Assembly (NCBI GenBank): GCA_034401795.1
Contig: CM067369.1
Location: forward strand, 182,877,445-182,941,444
From: Chaetoderma sp. LZ-2023a
Lineage: Eukaryota; Mollusca; Caudofoveata; Chaetodermatida; Chaetodermatidae
Direction of reading: 5' to 3'
DNA length: 64,000 nucleotides
The notes below the pieces were generated by a model. That model saw only the letters and a program-made list of their open reading frames with translations, made no database searches and had not been told where the DNA came from. A program made the translations under genes and the position numbers. This document shows positions 55,941 to 64,000 of the stretch, piece after piece. Positions within the stretch are counted from its first letter, which is position 1, and each line of letters starts with the position of its first letter.

Positions 55941-56348
55941 GTGATATTAGCAACCACCACCACAGTTGAGCCAGGACAGGAAAGGATCTTGTGGGCGCCA
56001 CAATTAGGAAACAACACTCACACAGCCATGCTGGAACCCAACCCTGAATACATACTCGCCTCGCAATGCACCAGTCCCCGCATCATCGTGGACACCACCA
56101 ACAAGAATCACATACCCTTCCGTGTATTCAATGGCACTGCGGACCCAATTACACTTGAATCAGGAGTCCGCCATGGCCATTTGGTGGATGTGATATCACT
56201 GGAAACAGCCCCACCCGAAATCACACCACCAACAACTTCTGATGATTTGCCAGAACACTTACATGACCTATATGTGCATGCCACAGTAGGATTGCTGCAA
56301 TCCCAAAAACAACAAGTACAGAAATTACTACACAAAATATCACGATAG
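55941..56348 (+). pseudogene. Gypsy protease-RT linker
   Basis: An open frame of 135 codons (VEPGQERILWAPQLGN; TNKNHIPFRVFNGTADPITL; PEHLHDLYVHATVGLLQSQK) matches the usual stretch between protease and RT, including the LxxLLxxxxxVF-like end where RT begins. A frameshift at about 56,345 separates it from RT. Confidence 0.65.
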
Positions 56349-56352
56349 TATC

Positions 56353-57243
56353 TTGGCAGGAGACATGGACCTCGGAGAAACTCATCTAGTACGACACTCC
56401 ATCGACACAGGAAACAACCGACATGTCCATCAGCCCATTCGACATCTCCCTATTCACAAGGAAGCAGAGGCACAGCAACAGGCAGAGGACATGTTGCGGA
56501 CCAGAATAACTGAGTCATCAGCATCCCCCTGTGCCAGTCCCATAGTACTAGCAGGCAAAAAGGATGGATCTTTGCAGTTTTGCATAGCCTACCACCGTCT
56601 TAATGATCTTAGCATCAAAGATGCCTACCCGCTCCTAAGGATAGATAAGGCCTTAGATCCTTTGTCTGGAGCCAACTGGTTTTGTACCCTTGATTTAGCT
56701 AGTGGGTACTGGCAGGTGGCCATGGATGAGGCTGACATGGAGAAGACCGCATTCGTTTGTAGAAACTGTCTTTTCCAGTTCTGCAAGATGCCCTATGGCT
56801 TGTTCAATGCTCATGGAACTTTTGAGCGTCTCATTGAGCAGGTATTAACTACCCTGCAATGGGAAATCTGTCTGTGCTACATTGACGACGTAATCGTCTT
56901 TGGTCCCTCATTTGGACAAACATTATCTAATTTAGACACTGTGCTTTCGCGCTTCCACATGGCTAACTTAAAGCTTAAACCAAAGAAATGGCATCTCTTC
57001 AGGCAGAGCATCGAGTTCCTGGGACACATCATATCCGGTGATGGAGTGGCCCCCAAACCATCAAAAACCAAAGCCGTGGTGGCGTGGCAGACCCCTGAGT
57101 CTGTCACGGAAACTCGGAGCTTCCTTGGTCTCTGTCAATACTATCGTCGATACATCCGATGCATCACCTCTCTTCAAGATCACCAAAAAAAGATAGACCA
57201 TTCGAGTAACCGAGTGAGTGTGAAGGTTCCTTCCGGGTGTTGA
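56353..57243 (+). pseudogene. Gypsy reverse transcriptase
   Basis: Contains VRHSIDTGNNRHVHQPIRHL (13-32), ASPIVLAGKKDGSLQFCIAY (61-80, with C where most have R or W), RLNDLSIKDAYPLLRIDKAL (82-101), TLDLASGYWQVAMDE (112-126) with the first catalytic Asp, MPYGLFNA (146-153, N for the usual A), the catalytic YIDDVIVFG (176-184), and FLGHIISGDGVAPKPSKTKA. Catalytic Asps are present. The frame breaks after RSFLGLCQYYRRYI, at the thumb/RNase H boundary. No start codon is required in the native polyprotein. Confidence 0.85.
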
Positions 57244-58371
57244 AGGAACTCTTGACAACTGCTCCAATTCTCGCTCATCCTAACCATAACCTTACGTGAC
57301 CACTAAGCGAGAACTATTAGCTGCAGGCTACTTTGTCAAGTATTACAAACACTTTCTGTACGCCATCCATTTACCCTCCATATGGATCCTGCCTCACTAC
57401 GCTGGCTCAGAAACCTAAAAAATCTGGAGCGCAAGGTAGCACAGTGGCAGGAGTCCCTGCAGGCTTTTAACTTCAATGTGGTTCATAGACCCGGCAAACA
57501 GCATGGAAATGCTGATGCCTTGAGCAGAATCGGGCTTGAGGATGAACCCGAAGTAGCCACCACCATGACGCATACAACACAGCCATCTCCGGTGTTCCCC
57601 GAATTGCGGTGCGCAAAGTGGAACATGGAGAAAGTCACTCACGAACAATCAACAGATGCGCAGACACAAAATATATATGCGTGGAACCAGAAGGGGTTAC
57701 GTCCTCCCAGGGAATCTGTTACACCATTATCTGCAACAGCAAAATACTACTACCAGCGGTTCGACGAATGCCATATGCATGATGGCGTTCTCTACATCAA
57801 TAACCGCATAGTGATCCCCGAGTGTTATCGAAACAACATTTTGCACCAACTACACGATAACATGGGACATCTAGCTGTTGAGCGGATGTTAACTAGAATA
57901 AAAAAGAGATTCCACTGGATCGGAGTTCGCGATAGTGTAAAGGCATGGGTCGCCAAATGTGTCCCATGTCAAAGACATACTGTTGGCCAGCACCATTCCA
58001 CACCCCTACAAGTAAAAATTGTTGGTGCACCATGGGAGCGAGTGGCTGTTGATGTGCTCGGGCACTTGAATACGACGGATGAATGAAACAAGTACACCCT
58101 CATATTGCAAGATTATTTTACGAAGTGGGTGAAAGCATTCGCTCTGCCAGACCAAGAGGCATCCACAGTAGCGGAAGTCTTGGCAAACGATGTTTTCTGC
58201 CGGTTTGGAATGCCTTATGAGCTGCACTCTGATCAAGGATGTAATTTTGAGAGCCAGCTGATCTCCAGGCTCTGCAAATTATTCCATGTCATCAAACCAG
58301 AACTACACCATATCATCCCCGCAGTGATGGTATGGTCGAAAGATTCAACCATACACTGGCGGAGATGTTGA
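57244..58371 (+). pseudogene. Gypsy RNase H remnant and integrase N-terminal and catalytic domains
   Basis: RNase H is reduced: after APILAHPNHNLT the central TDAS-containing part is deleted and sequence resumes at TKRELLAAGYFVKYYKHFLY. It continues LRWLRNLKNLERKVAQWQES and VHRPGKQHGNADALSR. Integrase follows with a zinc-binding-like HDNMGHLAVERMLTRI...CVPCQRH, then GAPWERVAVDVLGHL, an in-frame TGA at 58,084, TKWVKAFALPDQ and ELHSDQGCNFES with the second catalytic Asp. The last catalytic Glu region is lost in a frame change after HHIIPA. The enzyme would insert the cDNA; this copy cannot. Confidence 0.75.
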
Positions 58372-58691
58372 TGAGGGAAACACGCCTTGATTGTCGAGAT
58401 TGGGATCTATGACTCCCATATGTGCTCATGGCATACCGCACTTCAGTACATTCCAGCATGGGTTATACCCCTGCGTGGTTAATGTTAAGCCATGAATTAG
58501 CCTTGCCACTGGATCTGGCCATACCCAGGATTCCAGGGGAGAAAAATTCACCATCTCTCTACATAGAGCTCATGCGGTAGTGGATAGAACAGACCCATGA
58601 GCTAGTGAGAGCAACTTTATCCATTGCACACCTGCGTCAGAAAACATGGCATGACAGGCGGCTGCATGGAGATCCATATGAAGCTAGGTGA

Positions 58692-59225
58692 ATGGTTTGG
58701 GTACACAATTCACGACGATCTGCAAATGTGCCGAACAAACTGACTTACCAGTGGAAAGGCCCCTATGTGGTAGTGGGTAAGACGTCGGATGTGACCTACC
58801 GTATCAGCGCCTCGGATGGCCTGACCTCAGTCATCCACTTCAATCGACTTAAACCTTGTGTCAGTGACGACCCAGTACCAGAGCTCATACTGGGCATTCC
58901 ACATGACACCGGTACCCAGACAGATGTCTCTGTGGAGACAAGTATTCCCGACGTTAGTCCTAAGCACCACGGTGCCAGTTTGACCCTTCTCCTACCAAGC
59001 CAGGAGTCCGGTGAACAAGCAACTAACACTGAGGATGATGACGGGATATGTATTCGCCCTCTTCCTCCTCAGAGCGGGTCCACAAGATCTGGGAAGTCGT
59101 ATCTGAAGACTTTCTCATTTGTTTTGTACAAGGGGAAGGATGGAAGAGTTGTTCCGCCAACCTTTTCCCATTCCCACCCACTTGATGCTATTACCCCCAT
59201 TATAGTTACCACAAGCGGAAGCTGA
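58692..59225 (+). pseudogene. Gypsy integrase C-terminal domain and tail
   Basis: KLTYQWKGPYVVVGKTSDVT, then YRISASDGLTSVIHFNRLKP is the GPY/F-type integrase C-terminal domain. No chromodomain follows, only a polar tail (HDTGTQTDVSVETSIPDV; RSGKSYLKTFSFVLYKG). The stop is TGA at 59,223-59,225. Between 58,372 and 58,691 the frame is broken but reads like the normal connection (TSVHSSMGYTPAWLMLSHEL). Confidence 0.7.
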
Positions 59226-59660
59226 GGCTGCCCCGGGCAATGCTTCTTGTAGGGTGGCACATGTAATAAATAGCATGGAAGTGAAGAGGCCGGGTGAGGC
59301 CTTCGCTCATTTTGAAGAACGGCAAAACCGCACAACTCAGTGTACCCATCCATGAACCAAAATCGTGCAACCACGCCCCACCCAATGTGCTCCCTCTCCA
59401 TATAAACCAACACCGCCCCCATCTCCAACATGCGTCTCTTCTCTATGCACCAAGTTCGGACATCATTCGTCCTGTCCACTTCACACTCCACTCGTCGTCT
59501 GTAGACCGTCACTCTTCAGATATGAGAAAGTCAGCTGTTACAGAGGAGGTGACATCCCGTACAACAGCAACCACCCCCACCCCCACCCACAGGCGGTGGG
59601 CAGGGAAGCAGCCTGTTCAGCAGACTATCGGCTCAAATTTTCCCGGTACTTAAAGACTAT
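59226..59660 (+). promoter_or_regulatory. Putative Gypsy 3' LTR (ends not fixed)
   Basis: Directly after pol comes TGTAGGGTGGCACATG and, 150 bp later, CATATAAACC (about 59,399-59,408) followed by pyrimidine-rich, initiator-like sequence. That is the layout of an LTR U3/R. No matching copy exists upstream of gag, so boundaries are guesses. Confidence 0.3.
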
Positions 59661-60757
59661 GACAGAATACCAACCATCGTGTAATGGGAGATGACCACTC
59701 TCCCTTTCCAACGGCAACCCTTATCAAAACCGGGCGCCAATTCCCCCCCCCCCACCCCGTGAGCAGTCAGAACATCACACCGGACACAGAAACCCAGAAG
59801 CATACAGAACACACCTGCCTGCAAGGCTGGATACGTCAATTCTCCGTTGTGCTAATATCACATACACATCCGGCTATAAGGAGGAAATAACAGAGGCATT
59901 CAACATCAGCAACAACAAAATATAGCAAACACCTAACCTTTTAAAAATTGAAAAAGTTAGAGACATATTTTTCCGCAACATTCCTTCCCGCAGATGCGGG
60001 GAAGTATATTACTTTCCGTGATCCTGACTTTTTCACAACCACGACAGACCCAGCATTCACCAGCGTCACACAGCATCACGGACTTCCCTACAACAGTCCA
60101 CTACTGCCATCAACACCAGGCAACATTTTCCGCAGTCACCTTCTTATCCGGTTTACAGAAAACTGATCATATGGAAAGGAGCCCAACGCAGCCATCTACA
60201 GTATGGGATACGGGGGAATACACGTTCCCCCACCCCACCCCACCCCGCGGAATCGTCGTACAGAAACAGTTAACGTATTACACATCATTCACACTTAATA
60301 ACAGTCAATATTATTAAGAGAGCAAGATACCCGCAGTCTGCCGTCCGTCACGAGTAGGATTTTGCTACTGAAAAGTTGAATTCGATAATGGATTGATTCA
60401 AGTTATGACAGCACCCTTCTTCGTCATCCGTGCTCTAAAGTAACTCTGTCCTGCCTACGGGCTTGGCCATTACAGAGCGAAATGCATCATGTCCGATAAA
60501 GTTAACATCGCACTTCACTTACTCGCTCCCCGCCCAGAGTAATAAAAACGTCACACTTCCCAACAGCACAAGAGTCATCCACAGATAAGCAGCCACGCGT
60601 ATCCATGAAAATCATCAACCCGGCAGAGACATAGATTCTCAGGTTGACTGTATTCACAATCTCCATACGACGGTTTTGTAATTGTAAACTGTGGCATGCA
60701 TTTTCCGAGCTGTATTATAATAAATTAAGTTTGGTCTAGGTAGGGATGGGACCAGTC
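59661..60757. other. No supported gene
   Basis: Contains C-rich tracts (CCCCCCCCCCACCCC at about 59,743; CCACCCCACCCCACCCC at about 60,230). Short ORFs overlap in all frames without features. Confidence 0.4.
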
Positions 60758-60852
60758 CTACCCATAGAGGAGGATGCTTGGCAGTCTGCCCACCCCGAAA
60801 ACATGGTCCAGCTTGTCGGAATTAGAATACTTAATTTCCGCAAGACACGGAA
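60758..60852 (-). CDS. Candidate terminal exon of a minus-strand gene
   Basis: Starts after an excellent acceptor CTGTTTTAAACAG (AG at 60,854-60,853). Joined in phase to the exon at 61,015-61,108 it reads PCLAEIKYSNSDKLDHVFGV, GRLPSILLYG and stops at TAG (60,760-60,758). A GT directly at GG|GTAGG could instead be a donor. The protein is not recognised. The plus strand also has an 84-codon ORF here, so coding on this strand is not certain. Confidence 0.33.
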
Positions 60853-61014
60853 CTGTTTAAAACAGACAATAGTTATAGGCAGCTATATTGTCCTAATTTT
60901 GATTAAGAACACCATCGTTCCACCATGTATGCACATCATTAACCCATGGGCCGATGAAGTGGCATCAAAACCTCGACCGTATCACATCAAGGAGAATTAA
61001 AAATATTCTCTTAC

Positions 61015-61108
61015 CTACATATTCCTGCACGATATCAACACGGGCCAAAATACACTTATTACAGACAAACCAAAGACGCATGTGTAAGATCACATGCATG
61101 CAGGGACT
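61015..61108 (-). CDS. Candidate internal exon of a minus-strand gene
   Basis: A 94-nt exon between acceptor CTTGAAACAG (AG at 61,110-61,109) and strong donor TATGTAG|GTAAGAG. The only open frame in phase with the preceding exon gives SPCMHVILHMRLWFVCNKCI, LARVDIVQEYV, with a CxxC. It enters in phase 0 and leaves with one base, which the next exon completes to Val. Introns would be 150 and 162 bp. Family unknown. Confidence 0.36.
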
Positions 61109-61258
61109 CTGTTTCAAGGAACAGATTTTAAAACATATATTTCCGTCTTTCGCATCAACAACGAATAATCAATAGCATCAATACTCCACCATTACGTAAA
61201 TATTGCCTAAGTTTCCGATCAACCACGTGTTTTCACAACAAAAGACCACGTCACTTAC

Positions 61259-61414
61259 ACTTCTATTTCCAGTAAATTGGATCAAAGGCTTTAAACACAA
61301 GATCCGCCCAAGAGGCGCATCTACCACCGTGTGATGGAAGGGCCGAGAGGGGTGGGTCGGGGCAATTGCCGCCGACATCATCGCGCTCTCCCACACCCCA
61401 TCATGCGCTCCAGT
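61259..61414 (-). CDS. Candidate internal exon of a minus-strand gene
   Basis: 156 nt (52 codons, phase 0 to 0) between a near-ideal acceptor CCTGTTTTAATTTCAG and donor AGAAGT|GTAAGTGAC. The frame reads TGAHDGVWESAMMSAAIAPT, HPSRPFHHTVVDAPLGRILC, LKPLIQFTGNRS; the other two frames close at once. A further upstream candidate exon (acceptor TTCATGACGTTACAG at about 61,703) does not join in phase. The unit would overlap the promoter side of the plus-strand gene at 61.9 kb. The protein is not recognised. Confidence 0.4.
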
Positions 61415-61707
61415 CTGAAATTAAAACAGGCAAGTTTATAAGCGTCCACAAAGAGAAACCGCTTCACACTAATTAAAAGGTGAGTTTCTATGGGAATAAG
61501 TAGTTCCTAGTTTTCACGTTGATCGGAGACTTGTGTTTCCTTTGAGTGGAGACGAAAGCGATACATCAACCTTCTTATATTTATAATAACTCCCTTTACA
61601 TGGGAGGAAAATTTTGTCTGACTCCAGGTTTTAATAAATCCAAACTTTACCTATGAGGTGTGGCCGAATCACCCTAGAACTTTCGGGTGTGGTCATCCGC
61701 CCGCCTG

Positions 61708-61730
61708 TAACGTCATGAAAAAGTATAAAA
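61708..61730 (+). promoter_or_regulatory. Core promoter: CRE-like site and TATA box
   Basis: TAACGTCA (61,708-61,715) sits nine bases before TATAAAA (61,724-61,730, followed by GGAGG). Transcription would start near 61,755, about 190 bp before the ATG of the two-exon gene. Confidence 0.55.
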
Positions 61731-61945
61731 GGAGGAGAGCGCACACTGAAACTTCGTCTTCCCGTCAAACTCGACACAAGGGAAGAACAAGCATTAGGCT
61801 ACTTTCATGTCGCAAACCAAATTCTGCTGTTTTCTTTTTATTTATTTATTACTACTATATATCATTTGGCCAGGAAAAGTATGAAGAGTTAGGAAAAATA
61901 GCTTAGGCTATGTAGTCCGCAACGTTATCAAAATGCGGAAATAAG

Positions 61946-62054
61946 ATGTCACTTGCCGAGGACCTTGCCTTGTCCGACAGCTCGGAAGAGTCGGTGCCAT
62001 CTCATTCTGGAAAGAAGTATCCATGTACAGCATTACAGCTCAACAGACAGCCGT
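61946..62054 (+). CDS. First coding exon of a TATA-driven two-exon gene, unknown product
   Basis: ATG at 61,946 has a purine at -3 (AAGATGT). The 109-nt exon encodes MSLAEDLALSDSSEESVPSH, SGKKYPCTALQLNRQP plus one base and ends at donor CCGT|GTAAGT. The N-terminus is acidic and Ser-rich. Without splicing the frame stops within 14 codons. The intron (62,055-62,155, 101 bp) ends TTTTATACAG and the phases match. A short upstream ATG (ATGCGGAAATAA) precedes the start. Promoter, exon and intron together argue for a real transcription unit. The protein is not recognised. Confidence 0.5.
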
Positions 62055-62155
62055 GTAAGTGCGCTTTTCCCGCAATTTGGACTTGACACTACATGTTAAC
62101 CATGATCATCTTTTTCAACACGCATTATGTACGGCCTGAAAATACTTTTATACAG

Positions 62156-63231
62156 CAACACGTTGCGGTGTGACACACGCGTTGACAGATAAACATCGTG
62201 TGCTAGTAGTAACATTACAGCCTGGTGAACAAAGAAAAAACGTCGAAGTGCTAGCCGCTCGTTTTGAAACTAGACTTCCGCTTAATGTGCTTCCTACGGG
62301 AAGGATGGCAAAGACTAAGCGTACAAAACGGCGACAACCAGACTTTGCGCATTACAGACCAGCAACAGCAACCACCGCATCCACCTCACGACATGCATTA
62401 AGTCACTATATCCCTCCAGCCAGCAACACGATGAAGTCATCAGCACAATCAGCACTGGCAGCACCTGTAGTAACGGTACCAGCATCACCTGCAGTTTCCA
62501 CTCCAGCAGCACCGGCAGGCATTCTACCGTCCGCATCACACATGACATTAGCATCCGCATCCGCATCCGCATCCGCATCCGCATCCGCATCCGTAGTCGG
62601 CTGACCAAATTCTGTGGTTATTTCAACACCAGTGACCGTATCCGAACAGGGGTTACAGGACATTTCAAACAGATCTACATCTCCTTGTAGTCTTATTATC
62701 GACGAGGAGATCCACCTTATGGAAGCAGCACTGACCACCACCGCATCACGAATCAGCATCACATCACTACCATGCAGCAGCTCTCCTACGGATCCATCAG
62801 TTTGGAAAGTAACTACACCAGATCAACCCTATGCTGGAAAGAAACGCATCGCTCATTCACAGGAAATCCGTGCAGTACCAAGGACAACCGCCAGTAAACT
62901 GCTGAAGTCCACCAAAGTCCGAAAATTATCTGCCAGCACCACATCAGCAACTGCATCAGCATCCGTGAAAGCATCATCGTTTCAGTGACCCTTCATTCAA
63001 TTTACGGCACTCAGTCCACCAGCAGCGCGGACCACCACTACAACTTCAACAACAACAGTGATGTCAGCAGTCTCTACACCGCCACCAGTTCGCACATCAC
63101 CAGTCATCATTTCGGCCGCCAGTGCTTTGATGGCTATGACCGCACCATCGTCCAGCATTACCGACCTGGGCCTACTTAGTAGTGATATATATCGGCAGCA
63201 TTGGATCATCCACCGCATCCGTCATGTATGA
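62156..63231 (+). pseudogene. Second exon: one Ser/Thr/Ala/Pro-rich frame with two internal TGA codons
   Basis: In phase with exon 1 the frame continues TRCGVTHALTDKHRVLVVTL, QPGEQRKNVEVLAARFETRL, then a basic NLS-like AKTKRTKRRQP, then Ser/Thr/Ala/Pro-rich sequence including an (AS)n stretch from GCATCC repeats. TGA at 62,602-62,604 interrupts it, the same frame stays open through IIDEEIHLMEAALTTTASRI and KVRKLSASTTSATASASV to TGA at 62,986-62,988, and then stays open to TGA at 63,229-63,231. Both interruptions are TGA. Either the product ends at the first TGA (about 182 aa), or this is an old gene decaying by point mutation, or TGA is read through. It looks like a regulatory protein by composition only. 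Confidence 0.45.
62551..62592. repeat. (GCATCC)7 microsatellite
   Basis: Seven exact hexamers encoding Ala-Ser repeats in the coding frame. Confidence 0.95.
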
Positions 63232-63432
63232 GTTGGGGTACCCAGACACGCTGGGGAAACTTCACAGTGGATGTTTGTCGACACTACTGCCGATGTTGCA
63301 GCAGGATTTATCAGTAGTTGTGCGGAACACAAAACTTTTATTATTACTATGTTTACTTTTGAAATCTTTTTCTTATTGTTATATATGTTTTAATAATCGA
63401 AACTCAGTCCCTAGGCTGACTACGGTCATCCT

Positions 63433-63476
63433 ACACAGCTGCGCAAAATTCTTGCGTAGCTGTGTCTTACAATAAA
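63433..63476 (+). terminator. Hairpin followed by poly(A) signal
   Basis: ACACAGCTGCGCAA pairs with TTGCGTAGCTGTGT (one mismatch, AATTC loop, 63,433-63,465). AATAAA follows at 63,471-63,476. It would end the transcript begun at about 61,755. Confidence 0.55.
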
Positions 63477-63746
63477 ATAATCACTGCAGATTCCTGTGTT
63501 GTAAACACGTCGTGTGCGACGTAAGTACACAACACACTGTAGTGAATATGTCGTAATCCCATCATGCAGTCTTAACTACGCTCAGGCTACCTGATGAACT
63601 AGTCTTTTTAGTTTATTATTATTTGATATTTTTCTTATTATTTTTAAACCCCGCGTCAGTACGACGGGGTGGATTTGGGGCAGCGAGAGCTGCTTGTGTG
63701 GGATCTGCACTGTATGCATCCCTTAATATAATCGGGATGCATGCCA

Positions 63747-63853
<107 letters not shown>

Positions 63854-63890
63854 CTGTGTGCATCCATTTATTTACCCGGGATGCACAGTG

Positions 63891-64000
63891 TAATTAAAAC
63901 AATGTGTGATACTCTTGCTGGGTATAGTTACATGATTATATATCCTATATACATTCTACTGTGTCGGAATTGTGGTACGTTGGAGCTTGGGTGTTCTCTG
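63891..64000. other. Window end, nothing seen
   Basis: Unique sequence with no supported feature. Confidence 0.4.

Larger units (their letters stand above)
53185..59225 (+). mobile_element. Ty3/Gypsy LTR retrotransposon, decayed internal region
   Basis: Order gag (Pro/Tyr-rich start, capsid-like part, CCHC knuckle), protease (DTGA), RT (YIDDV), RNase H remnant, integrase. This is the Gypsy order, with integrase last. Frameshifts and stops break every domain. No 5' LTR is seen: the element begins at the edge of the inverted repeat. A putative 3' LTR follows at 59,226. Confidence 0.85.

Overview
The window reads as animal (metazoan) genomic DNA that is gene-poor, AT-rich and heavily colonised by transposable elements. 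The mix is a Ty3/Gypsy LTR element, two tyrosine-recombinase (DIRS-type) retroelements, APE-type LINEs of at least three lineages, TTAA-flanked palindromic MITEs, and dispersed elements that start near an ACAAGAGGC block and end in a GACGGACGG / GGCATAAGCTCACTTGGCC block. That mix is what I would expect of an aquatic invertebrate, most likely a mollusc or another lophotrochozoan; the species assignment is inference. No complete, recognisable host gene is visible, only short candidate exons with good splice signals.

Layout. 1-22,290: non-coding host DNA carrying about 24 copies of one palindromic MITE family (A, TTAA target sites, central palindrome ACCACTGGAATGACTGGCTCG), all between 3.8 and 20.7 kb, plus a second palindromic family (B), two copies of a third repeat (C) and two arrays of family D. 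A few minus-strand candidate exons (6.2 and 12.3-12.5 kb) and an X-box-like site (15.93 kb) hint at a decayed or very sparse spliced gene. 22,298-29,511: DIRS element A, minus strand, with both inverted terminal repeats and the internal complementary region, but with its reverse transcriptase core gone and part of its RNase H region displaced. 31,831-about 39,160: DIRS element B, same orientation, with an intact RT core (YVDD) but no 5' inverted repeat; an endonuclease-only LINE fragment sits in its gag flanked by a 7-bp repeat. 40,440-43,915: a decayed CR1/Jockey-group LINE on the minus strand. 43,930-44,870: a 5'-truncated RTE-type LINE on the plus strand, head to head with it.

48,240-53,130: a large imperfect inverted repeat (arms about 2.1 kb, spacer about 0.63 kb). 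The spacer carries a compact minus-strand promoter: two CCAAT boxes, CACGTG and TATAAAAAGG. The outer part of each arm holds homologous small ORFs that match no family I know. 53,185-59,225: a decayed Gypsy element with gag including a CCHC knuckle, DTGA protease, YIDDV RT, a deleted RNase H and an integrase. 60,758-61,414: three phase-compatible candidate exons on the minus strand. 61,724-63,476: a plus-strand transcription unit with a TATA box, a 101-bp intron, a Ser/Thr/Ala-rich frame interrupted only by two TGA codons, and a hairpin plus AATAAA. A (TA)49 microsatellite held between inverted repeats closes the window.

Most curious are the large inverted repeat with a promoter in its loop, the TATA-driven two-exon frame with TGA-only interruptions, the self-complementary MITE hairpins crowded into one 17-kb stretch, and the paired DIRS copies whose decay patterns complement each other.
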